This document shows positions 1 to 6,248 of a stretch of DNA of 6,627 nt, one piece after another. Source of the stretch: Planctomycetota bacterium. Lineage in GTDB: Bacteria > Planctomycetota > UBA1135. Position 1 is the stretch's first letter. Every line of letters begins with the position of its first letter. The notes under the pieces were generated by a model, which worked only from the letters and a program-made list of their open reading frames with translations, did not search any database and was not told the DNA's origin. The stretch is taken from assembly GCA_027021325.1 (NCBI GenBank), contig JALUUN010000586.1:1-6627 (forward strand), in the 5' to 3' direction. The position numbers and the translations under genes were made by a program.

Positions 1-1801
1 GAATCTCGAGCTCCATCTCCCCCGCCCCCGCCGGCACCGGGAAGACGGTCCCCGGCGGAAGGCGCAGCCACGGGTCTTCCGTCTCGACCTCGACCTCGAG
101 CGACGCCTCCGGCAGCTCGGGCAGGAGGACCTCCCCCGAGGCGGGCAGGGGGATCTCCCACTCCGGCTCTCCCCGGCGCCGCGGGTCGCGGAGGCGGAGA
201 ACACCCGGCCCCGGCGGCTCCCCGCCGGCGGTGACACGCAGGCGCAGGGTCCGGAGCCGGCCCAGGTCCACGCCGACCTCCAGGGGGTCCGCCTGCAGCT
301 CGAAGCGGGCCGCCTCGCGCTCCGCCGGCCAGCCGTCCCGGTCCAGGAGCAGGCGCCAGGCCCCGGGCTCGACCTCGAACTGCGCCCGGCCCTGGACGAG
401 GGTGCGTGCTCGCGGCTGCGGCCCCGCCCCCAGGGAGAGGGACTCCAGGCGGGCGCGCAGGCCTTCCAGGGCGGAAGCCGGCTCCGCGCGCACGGCGACG
501 GTGACCGGGGTCCGCTCCGGCAGACGCAGGAGCCCGTCCTCTCCCTCCCGGAGGCGCAGGATCTCCCCCGCCGGCGTCTCCAGGAACCAGGCCAGCGCCG
601 GCCCCTGCCAGCCGCGCTCCAGGACGAAGGAGCCGTCCGCCCCGAGAGGTTCCCAGAGGAGGCGGCCGGCTTCGGCCCAGGGGTCGGGGACCGGCGTCCC
701 GCCGAAGAGGCCGGTGAGGGCGGCGGTGGCGATGCGCGAGCCCGCCGGCGCGCCCTCGACCCGGCCCTCGAGGCGGCGGAAGGCGCAGACGACACCAACT
801 CCCGGGCTCAAGCGGCCGCCCGAGGTGTCCTCGACCCAGCCCCGGCCCGCCGGTGTCCAGACGAGGAGGCGGTCGGCCGAGCGCAAGGGCAGATCCGCCG
901 CGTCGGCGAGGCCGGAGGCGTCCGCCCGCCACTCCCGGCCGGCAAGGCTCGCCCCGGCCGGGCCGCCGAGGTCCAGGAGCGCTCCGGCCAGGGGGGCGCC
1001 CGAGCCGTCGGTGAGTACGAGAGGCGCTCCGCCGGCCGGCTCCAGGCGCAGGCGCAGGGACCCCCGGGCCTGGACGCCGGTGAGGGCCACGACGGCGTCC
1101 CGGTGCCCTGCGAGCCGCGCGCGGAGGACACCGCCCTCGCCAGCCGGCACGCGGGCCTCCCCGGCGGCGTCCGTGGTCCACGGCCCCTCGGGCAGGCGCA
1201 GCCAGCGGCGCTCCCGGACCGGCGGGCCGGCCGGGTCCGGGGGCAGGCCCTCGAAACGCTCCAGGACAGCGCCGGCCAGCGGCGTCCCGCCGGCATCCGT
1301 GACCCGGACGGTGCGGAGACCTTCTGGTCCCGTCGGCTGGAGCACCAGCCGGGCCTCCGCGCCCCGGCGCAGGCGGGCGCGGAGGGGCAGGAAGCCCGCG
1401 CGAACGACGTGGACGCCGCGGGCGGCGGGAGTTCCGCCTCCCGGCGGCGGCGGCAGGACGAAGCGGCCTTCTCCGTCGCTTCGAAGCTCCCCCGCCCCGT
1501 CCAGGCAGAGGATCCAGACCCCCGCGAGCGGCCGGCCCTCCGGATCGAGGACCCGGCCGCTCCAGGCCGGGGTGATCCCCGGCGCCGGCCCGGGCGGCGG
1601 CGGGGCCTCGAAGGCAAGACCGGCACCCTGGCGGTGCAGGGCCTCGCCGGGTGCAGGGGCGGGCCGGGCGCCGCCCGGCCCCTCGGTCCGCTCCCTCGCC
1701 CCGGGCCCGGCGGGTGCGGGCGCTTCCTCGCCCGGCTCCAGCCGCCAGAGCAGGAAGGCGCAGGCGAGGACGAGAAGGGGAAGGAGGATGCGCCGCTCCA
1801 T
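1..1801 (-). CDS. Membrane-anchored protein with tandem carboxypeptidase-regulatory-like domains (3' end outside window)
   Basis: The frame is open from an ATG at 1801 to the left edge, giving 600 visible residues with no stop. Residues 1-4 (MERR) are followed by a hydrophobic stretch at 5-19, so the protein is exported or N-terminally anchored. Cys14 sits in a poor lipobox (VLAC) and the hydrophobic run continues past it, so I favour a membrane anchor over a lipoprotein. A Pro/Ala/Gly-rich linker covers about 22-78. At least three beta-sandwich units follow, at about 80-157, 162-245 and 250-325. Each has the family signature of a variable-strand core, then D-x-x-G-x-P-L-A-G-V/A, then a D-x-x-G turn. 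The first unit (GRVLDPEGRPLAGV, then SDGEGRF) is the clearest match to the CarboxypepD_reg-like family. The remainder is also beta-rich. Such domains are usually structural or binding modules on cell-surface proteins, and no catalytic motif is visible. No Shine-Dalgarno site precedes the start; it was chosen because the signal-like N-terminus begins there. The function is unknown. Confidence 0.82.
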   Translation of the reverse strand, partial: MERRILLPLLVLACAFLLWRLEPGEEAPAPAGPGARERTEGPGGARPAPAPGEALHRQGAGLAFEAPPPPGPAPGITPAWSGRVLDPEGRPLAGVWILCLDGAGELRSDGEGRFVLPPPPGGGTPAARGVHVVRAGFLPLRARLRRGAEARLVLQPTGPEGLRTVRVTDAGGTPLAGAVLERFEGLPPDPAGPPVRERRWLRLPEGPWTTDAAGEARVPAGEGGVLRARLAGHRDAVVALTGVQARGSLRLRLEPAGGAPLVLTDGSGAPLAGALLDLGGPAGASLAGREWRADASGLADAADLPLRSADRLLVWTPAGRGWVEDTSGGRLSPGVGVVCAFRRLEGRVEGAPAGSRIATAALTGLFGGTPVPDPWAEAGRLLWEPLGADGSFVLERGWQGPALAWFLETPAGEILRLREGEDGLLRLPERTPVTVAVRAEPASALEGLRARLESLSLGAGPQPRARTLVQGRAQFEVEPGAWRLLLDRDGWPAEREAARFELQADPLEVGVDLGRLRTLRLRVTAGGEPPGPGVLRLRDPRRRGEPEWEIPLPASGEVLLPELPEASLEVEVETEDPWLRLPPGTVFPVPAGAGEMELEI

Positions 1802-1911
1802 GGCCGGCCGGCGAAGATAGCAGGGAAGGGTGCAGCACCCGCCCGGGAGGGAGGCCGGCAGGAGGAGGCCGCGCCCACGAGCCGGCCCGCCCTCTCCAGG
1901 GATGCCCGCCC

Positions 1912-1926
1912 CGGCGGCGCCCGCCG
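1912..1926 (-). terminator. GC hairpin just after the phosphatase stop
   Basis: A perfect 6-bp stem (CGGCGG/CCGCCG) with a 3-base loop lies two bases downstream of the phosphatase TGA. No U-tract follows, so it is not a classical intrinsic terminator. In sequence this GC-rich such a stem can occur by chance. The 127-base gap (1802-1928) before the next gene holds nothing else I can recognise. Confidence 0.25.
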
Positions 1927-1928
1927 CT

Positions 1929-2663
1929 TCAGGACACCCAGGCCCGGCTCGCTTCGACCTGGACCAGCTCCTCCTCCTCCAGGCACCAGGCGCTCAGGCG
2001 TCCGCCGTAGACACACCCGGTGTCGAGGCCCAGGGCGACGAGGTGCCCGCCGGCGTGGCGCGTGCGCGGTACCTCCGAGGGGGTGTGCCCGAAGAGGACC
2101 AGGTTCGGGCCCTCGTAGATCTCGTACCAGTAGGGAGCCCCCGGAAGTTCCCGCAAGCGGCGCAGGCGCAGGAGCTGTGCCGGCCGGGTCCGCTCCAGGG
2201 GCAGGCCGGGGACGATGCCCGCATGGACCAGGATCCAGTGGCGCCCGCCGAGGGGGCCGTGGAGGACGTAGGGCCGCTTCTCCAGGAAGCGCAGGAGCTC
2301 CGGACCGCGGGCGGGCGGAACGTTCTCCATGGGGGTGCGCCCGTCCCCGCGCAGGTCCTCGGGCCCGATCTCCTCGACCTCCGGCCCCAGGCGGCCGCCG
2401 TCGCTTCCGTCCAGGGCCTCCCCCGCCAGGCCGAAGCGCTGGAGCAGCACCCGCTCGTGGTTGCCGAGGACGAGCCCGAGCTCCACGCCGCGCCCGGAGA
2501 GCCCCTGCAGCAGCTCCACCACGCCGAGGGGATCGGGCCCGCGGTGGAAGAGGTCGCCGCAGGAGAGGAAGCGGTCCCCGGCTCGCAGCTCCAGGCGCTC
2601 CAGCAGGGCGGCGAGCTCCTCACCGCAGCCGTGGAGGTCACCGACGACCCAGGTGCGGCTCAC
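1929..2663 (-). CDS. PPP-type metallophosphoesterase (Ser/Thr phosphatase / ApaH-like fold)
   Basis: This 244-residue protein starts at a GTG (2663) that overlaps the peptidase stop in the tetranucleotide GTGA. The open frame continues far upstream only because the GC-rich peptidase lacks stops in this frame. The GTG is chosen because the catalytic domain starts at residue 5. All blocks of the PPP fold are present in order: GDLHG (D9, H11), GD-LF-HRGPD (D37, R41), GNHE (N68, H69), HAG (H147) and GHTP (H193), followed by a conserved LDTGCVYGG segment near the C-terminus. These residues bind the two-metal centre that hydrolyses phosphomonoesters or dinucleoside polyphosphates. One oddity is that the usual Asp of the D-R-G block is His40. 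In ApaH the equivalent site is Ala, so activity is not excluded. The protein has no signal peptide and should be cytoplasmic. Substrate cannot be told from sequence: phosphoprotein and Ap4A-like nucleotides are both possible. Confidence 0.93.
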   Translation of the reverse strand: MSRTWVVGDLHGCGEELAALLERLELRAGDRFLSCGDLFHRGPDPLGVVELLQGLSGRGVELGLVLGNHERVLLQRFGLAGEALDGSDGGRLGPEVEEIGPEDLRGDGRTPMENVPPARGPELLRFLEKRPYVLHGPLGGRHWILVHAGIVPGLPLERTRPAQLLRLRRLRELPGAPYWYEIYEGPNLVLFGHTPSEVPRTRHAGGHLVALGLDTGCVYGGRLSAWCLEEEELVQVEASRAWVS

Positions 2664-4414
2664 CGCCGCCCCCCCGCCAGGGCCTCCTCCGCCCAGGCCT
2701 CCTCGACTTCGGCCATGAGTTCCCGGAGGCCCTCGCCCCGGGCGTCGAAGCGAAGCCCCGCCGCCTCGAAGAGAGCCGGCAGCGGCCGCGATCCCCCCAG
2801 GGCCAGGCCGCGGCGGAAGCGCGCCAGCGCCTCGGCGGGCTCGCGCCGCCAGGCCCGCCACAGGGCGAGGGCGCCCATCTGGGCGTAGGCGTACTCGACG
2901 TAGTAGAAGGGCACCTCGAAGATATGGGGGACGCTGAGCCAGGCGCTCGCACGCTCCTCCTCGAGCCCCGACCAGTCCACGCCGGAGTCGAAGCGCTCCT
3001 GCAGGGCCAGCCAGACCGACCGCCGCGTCGCCGCCCCCGCCTCCGGCCGCGTGTAGACCTCGTGCTGGAAGGCGTCGAGGACGGCGATGGAGACGAGCCC
3101 CGAGACGATGTCCTCCAGGGCGGCGCTCCGGGCCTGGCGCGCCTCGCCGGCCGTGTAGATCCGCTCCAGGCCGTCGAGGACCAGGCACTCCATCCCCATG
3201 GAGGCGACCTCGGCGAACTCCAGCGGCGCGTCGCGGTTGCCGGCGGGCTCCTGCCAGCGGGCATGCAGGGCGTGGATCGCGTGCCCGCTCTCGTGGACCA
3301 GGGTCTCGAGGCCGCCGTGGGTGGGCGGGCTGTTCGCGAAGATGAAGGGAACGCGCCGGTCCTCGAAGGTGGTCAGAAAGCCGCCGGGGAGCTTGCCCGG
3401 CCGTGTCTCCAGGTCCAGGAGCCCTTCCGCTTCCATCCACCGGAGTTCGGCGGCGAAGTCGGGGTGGACGCCCTCGAGGAGCGCGGCGGCCTTCGCCACC
3501 TGTTCCTTCTGGCGGGTGAAGGGGCGAAGGGGCGGCCGTCCCTCGGGGTCCACGGCAAGATCCCAGGGGCGGAGCGCCTCCAGGCCCAGGCTCCGGCGCC
3601 GGGCCTCGCGCATACGCCGGAGCAGTGGCAGGACCTCGCGCTCGATGGCCTCGTGCAGGGCCAGGCAGTCCTCGGGCCGGTAGTCGAAGCGCCCCCAGGC
3701 GGTGTGCTTGTACTCGCGGTAGTCGGGGAAGCCGGCGTTGCGGGCGATGCGCTGGCGCAGGGGCAGGAGCCGGTCGAAGACCTCCTCCAGCCGCGGCGCA
3801 TCCTCGAGGCGCCGGCGGCGCGCGGCCCGCCAGGCGGCCTCGCGCTTCTCCCGGTCGGGCTCCTCCTGGTAGGGCGCGAGCTCCTGCAGGGTGCGCGTGC
3901 GCCCCTCGAACTCGACGGTCATGGAACCGCAGATGCGGCCGTACTCGCTGGCGATCTCCTCCTCCTCGGCCTCGAGGGGCACGTTCTCCTCGCGGAACAG
4001 GCGGACCGCGAGTTCGGCCTCGCGCTCGGGCACCGCCCAGCGCTCGCGCGGGAGCGCCCCGCGGGCGGGATGCTCCAGCCAGCGCCGGTCCAGTTCGTCC
4101 TCGACCGGCTTGATGCGCGGCAGGAACTCGGTCTGGAACTCCAGCCAGGCGGCGTGGGCGGCCTCGTCCTCGCTGTGGCAGGCCCAGCGCACGTAGCGGC
4201 GGTTGGATTCCGCCGAGAGCAGGGAGTCGAACTCGCTCCGGTCCAGGAGCCAGGCCTCGAGCCCCTCCGCCCCCTCGGGCCGGCGGGCGCGCAGAGCCTC
4301 CATCGCTTCCTCGATCCGCTCCCAGGTATTCAGATCCCCTTCGATCCAGCGCCGGGGCGGCACGGGGTGCTGGCCGGGCGGGTCGAGGGGCGGAAGCGGC
4401 GGGGTGTCGGTCAT
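2660..4414 (-). CDS. M3 family oligoendopeptidase (M3B, PepF-like)
   Basis: This zinc metallopeptidase cleaves short peptides, probably in the cytoplasm, as no signal peptide is visible. From the ATG at 4414 it is 584 residues, close to the usual 560-600 for the M3B/PepF group. The zinc site is HESGH (H374, E375, H378), with a third ligand in FAEVAS (E402) 24 residues after the last His. The preceding block GGFLTTFEDRRVPFIFAN and the C-terminal HIFEVPFYYVEYAYAQMGAL segment, which carries the His and Tyr residues of the substrate cleft, match the family well. The final block (LALGGSRPLPALFEAAG) is also typical. An in-frame ATG at 4441 would add nine residues (593 in total). I prefer 4414 because GAAGG lies five bases before it, while only a GC hairpin precedes 4441. 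The stop overlaps the phosphatase start by four bases, indicating one operon and coupled translation. Confidence 0.95.
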   Translation of the reverse strand: MTDTPPLPPLDPPGQHPVPPRRWIEGDLNTWERIEEAMEALRARRPEGAEGLEAWLLDRSEFDSLLSAESNRRYVRWACHSEDEAAHAAWLEFQTEFLPRIKPVEDELDRRWLEHPARGALPRERWAVPEREAELAVRLFREENVPLEAEEEEIASEYGRICGSMTVEFEGRTRTLQELAPYQEEPDREKREAAWRAARRRRLEDAPRLEEVFDRLLPLRQRIARNAGFPDYREYKHTAWGRFDYRPEDCLALHEAIEREVLPLLRRMREARRRSLGLEALRPWDLAVDPEGRPPLRPFTRQKEQVAKAAALLEGVHPDFAAELRWMEAEGLLDLETRPGKLPGGFLTTFEDRRVPFIFANSPPTHGGLETLVHESGHAIHALHARWQEPAGNRDAPLEFAEVASMGMECLVLDGLERIYTAGEARQARSAALEDIVSGLVSIAVLDAFQHEVYTRPEAGAATRRSVWLALQERFDSGVDWSGLEEERASAWLSVPHIFEVPFYYVEYAYAQMGALALWRAWRREPAEALARFRRGLALGGSRPLPALFEAAGLRFDARGEGLRELMAEVEEAWAEEALAGGRR

Positions 4415-4419
4415 GGCGG

Positions 4420-4424
4420 CCTTC
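4420..4424 (-). promoter_or_regulatory. Probable ribosome binding site of the oligopeptidase
   Basis: GAAGG on the minus strand lies five bases before the ATG at 4414. It is a partial Shine-Dalgarno match. Its position is the main reason for choosing the downstream of two possible ATG starts. Confidence 0.45.
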
Positions 4425-4482
4425 GGAAGGGATGCTCCCATGCCCCGTGCAGGGGCTCAAGCCCGGCGGGCGGGGTCGGCAC

Positions 4483-4956
4483 CTACCGGTTCCCGGGGTC
4501 CCAGGCCCAGTGCCCGGCCTGCGGGTCGTACTGGAAGGAGAACACGACCTCCCGGGCGTAGGGCCCGTACTCCTCCGGGAGGAGGGCGCTCATCTGCAGC
4601 GAGGAGACCAGGGCGAGGGCCATGACGAGCAGGGCGGCCACGTCGCCCGCCACCCGCCTCGATCCCGGCTCCCGCTTCCCGAGCAGGAGGCTCGCGAGGT
4701 CCAGGCCCAGGAGCACCAGCCAGCCCGCATGGACGAGGCTCAGGATGCCGGCGAGGCGGCCGAAGACCTCGGCCCAGAGGTCGGGATGCCGGCCGAAGGG
4801 CCACAGGACGATCAGGAGCACGCCCAGGATGACGTAGAGGCCGCCGTACAGGAGCGCGCCCAAGGCCGGCAGCGTGAGCGGCAGGCTCCCGCCCGGCAGG
4901 CGCCGGGAGCGGTCCCTTCCGGAGTGCCGGCGAAGACGTCTGGAGAGGAAATCCAC
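4483..4956 (-). CDS. Small membrane protein with three predicted helices, family not recognised
   Basis: The 157-residue product has a basic N-terminus (about 1-25, rich in Arg), so the first segment probably follows a cytoplasmic lead. Three hydrophobic stretches lie at about 28-53, 66-92 and 103-125. A polar, aromatic tail follows, containing FSFQYDP and WAWDP. The start is a GTG at 4956. It is the first usable start after an in-frame TGA 39 bases upstream, but no good Shine-Dalgarno site stands close to it, so the exact start is uncertain. The high GC and hydrophobic pattern in this frame, and the lack of any better frame, support a real gene. It ends 41-68 bases before the oligopeptidase, depending on that start, and could share its transcript. 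I do not recognise a family and assign no function. Confidence 0.72.
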   Translation of the reverse strand: MDFLSRRLRRHSGRDRSRRLPGGSLPLTLPALGALLYGGLYVILGVLLIVLWPFGRHPDLWAEVFGRLAGILSLVHAGWLVLLGLDLASLLLGKREPGSRRVAGDVAALLVMALALVSSLQMSALLPEEYGPYAREVVFSFQYDPQAGHWAWDPGNR

Positions 4957-4992
4957 GGTCGAACGGATTCGGGCGGGAAGGAGCCTTCCTTC

Positions 4993-5238
4993 TCACCCTA
5001 CCCGCGAGTCGAAGGTTTCTTCGCCGGAACCTGCCCGCTGGAGACTCTCCTCCTCGGGAGGCCGAGTCAGTACCCGGGACTCAACCAGGGGAATGCAGCT
5101 CTCCACAGCATCCGTATCATCGCACAGTTCCTCCATTCGATCCGAAAGACGACAGAGACTCTCCCATGGGATTCTGTGTTTGGAGACAGATCGGTTTCGG
5201 TACCCGCAGGAATGCCGCAAGGCATCGCTTCGATGCAC
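4993..5238 (-). CDS. Doubtful small open frame (81 residues)
   Basis: A GTG at 5238 opens an 81-residue frame ending at 4993. The product is acidic in its second half, with a possible amphipathic helix around residues 25-52. An internal ATG at 5136 would give a 47-residue version. Neither start has a well-placed ribosome binding site. The frame overlaps several hairpins and I recognise no family. It may be a chance frame, a small protein or the remnant of a decayed gene; chance is the most likely. Confidence 0.15.
   Translation of the reverse strand: MHRSDALRHSCGYRNRSVSKHRIPWESLCRLSDRMEELCDDTDAVESCIPLVESRVLTRPPEEESLQRAGSGEETFDSRVG
5043..5068. repeat. Hairpin-forming inverted repeat (10 paired bases)
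   Basis: GACTC (5043-5047) pairs with GAGTC (5064-5068) and CCTCC (5049-5053) with GGAGG (5057-5061). The loop is TCG, and a small asymmetric internal bulge (T against CC) separates the two stems. No T-tract follows on either strand, so it does not look like an intrinsic terminator. Confidence 0.5.
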
Positions 5239-5264
5239 CCTCTACCGGACAGGACAAGTACCGA
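5197..5264 (-). other. Nested inverted repeats just downstream of the nuclease stop
   Basis: An outer 7-bp repeat TCGGTAC (5197-5203) / GTACCGA (5258-5264) encloses two perfect hairpins that share four bases. One is ATGCC-GCAA-GGCAT (5212-5225). The other is GCATCG-CTT-CGATGC (5222-5236). The two inner stems compete for 5222-5225 and cannot form together. The block begins seven bases after the nuclease stop codon, so in that transcript it would be a structured 3' untranslated region. No U-tract is present. Its role is unknown. Confidence 0.4.
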
Positions 5265-5271
5265 TTGAACG

Positions 5272-6177
5272 CTAGGATTCCTCATAGCTTCGACGGACTA
5301 GAGGCATGGCCTTCTCCAGGTCTTCCTGGTTCCTCAAGACAACCTCAAGGTCTCCGGTTCCGAAATGACCGATCTTTCGTACGTCACGCGTGAATCCCTC
5401 TTGCAGGTCGACCGTGTCCGGATTCACTTTCAGGTACAAAGTAATGACTGCCTTGTTCGGATGCACTTCAACACACGCGAAGTTGCGAAGGCGCTTGAAT
5501 GCGATGTAGTACTTGAGCGCCCTTTCCTGCACGTCGTCGCCCAAGGTGAGCAGGTTCTCTCGTAGCTGTGAGTAGAGGCTTGCAAGATCTCCGTCCAGGC
5601 CTTCGATGGTTTCCAGGATTGTCTTGTACCTGGCGCTCGTCCCAGCCTTGGTGCCACCTCTGGAAGTAGCCTCGCTGACGGCATTGACCAGCTCGAAGAG
5701 AAGGAATCCCTCCGGGAAGTACCGGAAGCGAATGAGCTCGATGTTCCTGTCGATCTGTTGGACAGCATGCTCGTCATACCTGGCGAAATCCGCTGCGATA
5801 CACAGCAGGCGAGTTGACGTCCAATTGATTTCCGTTGCCGCTTGATCATCCACCAACTTGGAAACAAGCAACTCGAACTCACCCTGATGGTCGAGCAGCC
5901 AATCCAGGTAGAACAGACCTTGATTGATTACGTTCTCATTGACCCTGCGCTTGTACTCGATCACAACCGGACAGCCGTTCTCGTCGATGCCCAGTGTGTC
6001 GATTCGCCCGCGGTGTCGCGGTCCAGTGTCGTACTCTGAGGCGAGAAGGCGTACTGCGAAAAGAGTCTCGAGGTTCTTCTCGATGAGATCCTGAAGGTTC
6101 TTCTCCAGAGCAAGGCTCTCTGCTTTGAGCTCCGTAGCTTTGTTGTCTTGAATCTTGAACAGCTTGATGTCTGTCAC
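5272..6177 (-). CDS. PD-(D/E)XK nuclease with C-terminal DUF5655 domain
   Basis: This 301-residue protein looks like a complete DNA nuclease. The N-terminal part (about 1-110) carries a RecB/NucS-like core: an acidic helix around E33-E37, then GRID (D60), VVIEYKR (E74 and K76 of the E-x-K motif) and Q86-GLF-Y90, which fits the Q-x-x-x-Y motif of RecB-like nucleases. The C-terminal part (about 185-299), with YYIAFKRLRNF, EVHPNKAVITLYLK, GFTRDVRKIGHFGTGD and a final acidic/basic helix, matches DUF5655. The start is a GTG at 6177, because family members typically begin M-x-D-I-K-L-F and an in-frame TAG lies a little upstream. A GGAGG lies 14 bases before it, further than ideal. Base composition is far lower in GC than in the flanking genes, which suggests horizontal transfer. 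The family occurs sporadically in bacteria. A role in defence or repair is inference; no partner gene adjoins it. Confidence 0.9.
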   Translation of the reverse strand: MTDIKLFKIQDNKATELKAESLALEKNLQDLIEKNLETLFAVRLLASEYDTGPRHRGRIDTLGIDENGCPVVIEYKRRVNENVINQGLFYLDWLLDHQGEFELLVSKLVDDQAATEINWTSTRLLCIAADFARYDEHAVQQIDRNIELIRFRYFPEGFLLFELVNAVSEATSRGGTKAGTSARYKTILETIEGLDGDLASLYSQLRENLLTLGDDVQERALKYYIAFKRLRNFACVEVHPNKAVITLYLKVNPDTVDLQEGFTRDVRKIGHFGTGDLEVVLRNQEDLEKAMPLVRRSYEES

Positions 6178-6212
6178 GGTGCCGTCTTCTACCTCCGTTG
6201 CGGCCTATGGAG

Positions 6213-6248
6213 TTCCTCTTCCGTTTGGGAAAAACCAAGCGAGAGGAA
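6213..6248. repeat. 14-bp inverted repeat between the upstream gene and the nuclease
   Basis: TTCCTCT (6213-6219) pairs with AGAGGAA (6242-6248), and CGTTTGG (6222-6228) with CCAAGCG (6235-6241). The loop is GAAAAA and there is a two-base bulge (TC at 6220-6221). One position is a G-U wobble if read as plus-strand RNA and a C-A mismatch as minus-strand RNA. It lies in the 82-base gap between the upstream stop (6260) and the nuclease start (6177). No T-tract follows on either strand. It could act as a terminator-like hairpin for the upstream gene, a leader structure of the nuclease, or a protein-binding site. No promoter with convincing -35 and -10 boxes is visible beside it. Confidence 0.5.

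Larger units (their letters stand above)
4957..5271. other. Gene-poor interval with several hairpins, lower GC than flanks
   Basis: This 315-base stretch lies between the nuclease stop and the membrane-protein start. Base composition drops here compared with the genes to its left. I find no convincing gene, tRNA or transposase. It carries several inverted repeats: GGAAG/CTTCC at 4976-4989, CGAAG/CTTCG at 5010-5023, a two-part stem at 5043-5068, the palindrome TCCCATGGGA at 5162-5171 and a nested set at 5197-5264. A 10-base direct repeat (GAGACTCTCC) occurs at 5041-5050 and 5155-5164. One weak minus-strand reading frame is listed separately. The interval may be a structured 3' untranslated region, a remnant of the element that brought the nuclease, or both. 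Confidence 0.6.

Noticed and set aside
231..1820. A 529-residue Arg/Pro/Ser-rich plus-strand frame
   Set aside because: It is a shadow of the anchored minus-strand protein, with low-complexity composition typical of an off-frame GC-rich translation.
808..2016. A 402-residue minus-strand frame across the 1802-1928 gap
   Set aside because: It conflicts with both the phosphatase and the anchored protein, which have clear motifs. Its product is low complexity.
1929..4460. A single 843-residue minus-strand protein ending in the phosphatase
   Set aside because: Only its last 244 residues make sense. The rest overlaps the well-supported peptidase in another frame and is Arg/Pro/Ala-rich. The GTG at 2663 is the real start.
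1103..4561. A 1152-residue plus-strand open frame opposite the peptidase and phosphatase
   Set aside because: It is antisense to two genes with complete catalytic motifs. Long stop-free antisense frames are expected at about 78% GC, and its product shows no recognisable domain.
4957..5271. A tRNA, CRISPR array or transposon end in the gene-poor interval
   Set aside because: There is no cloverleaf with a T-arm, no regularly spaced repeats, and no transposase or terminal inverted repeats that match the outer limits.
5365..6039. Short plus-strand frames inside the nuclease gene
   Set aside because: They are antisense to a well-conserved protein and have no recognisable content.
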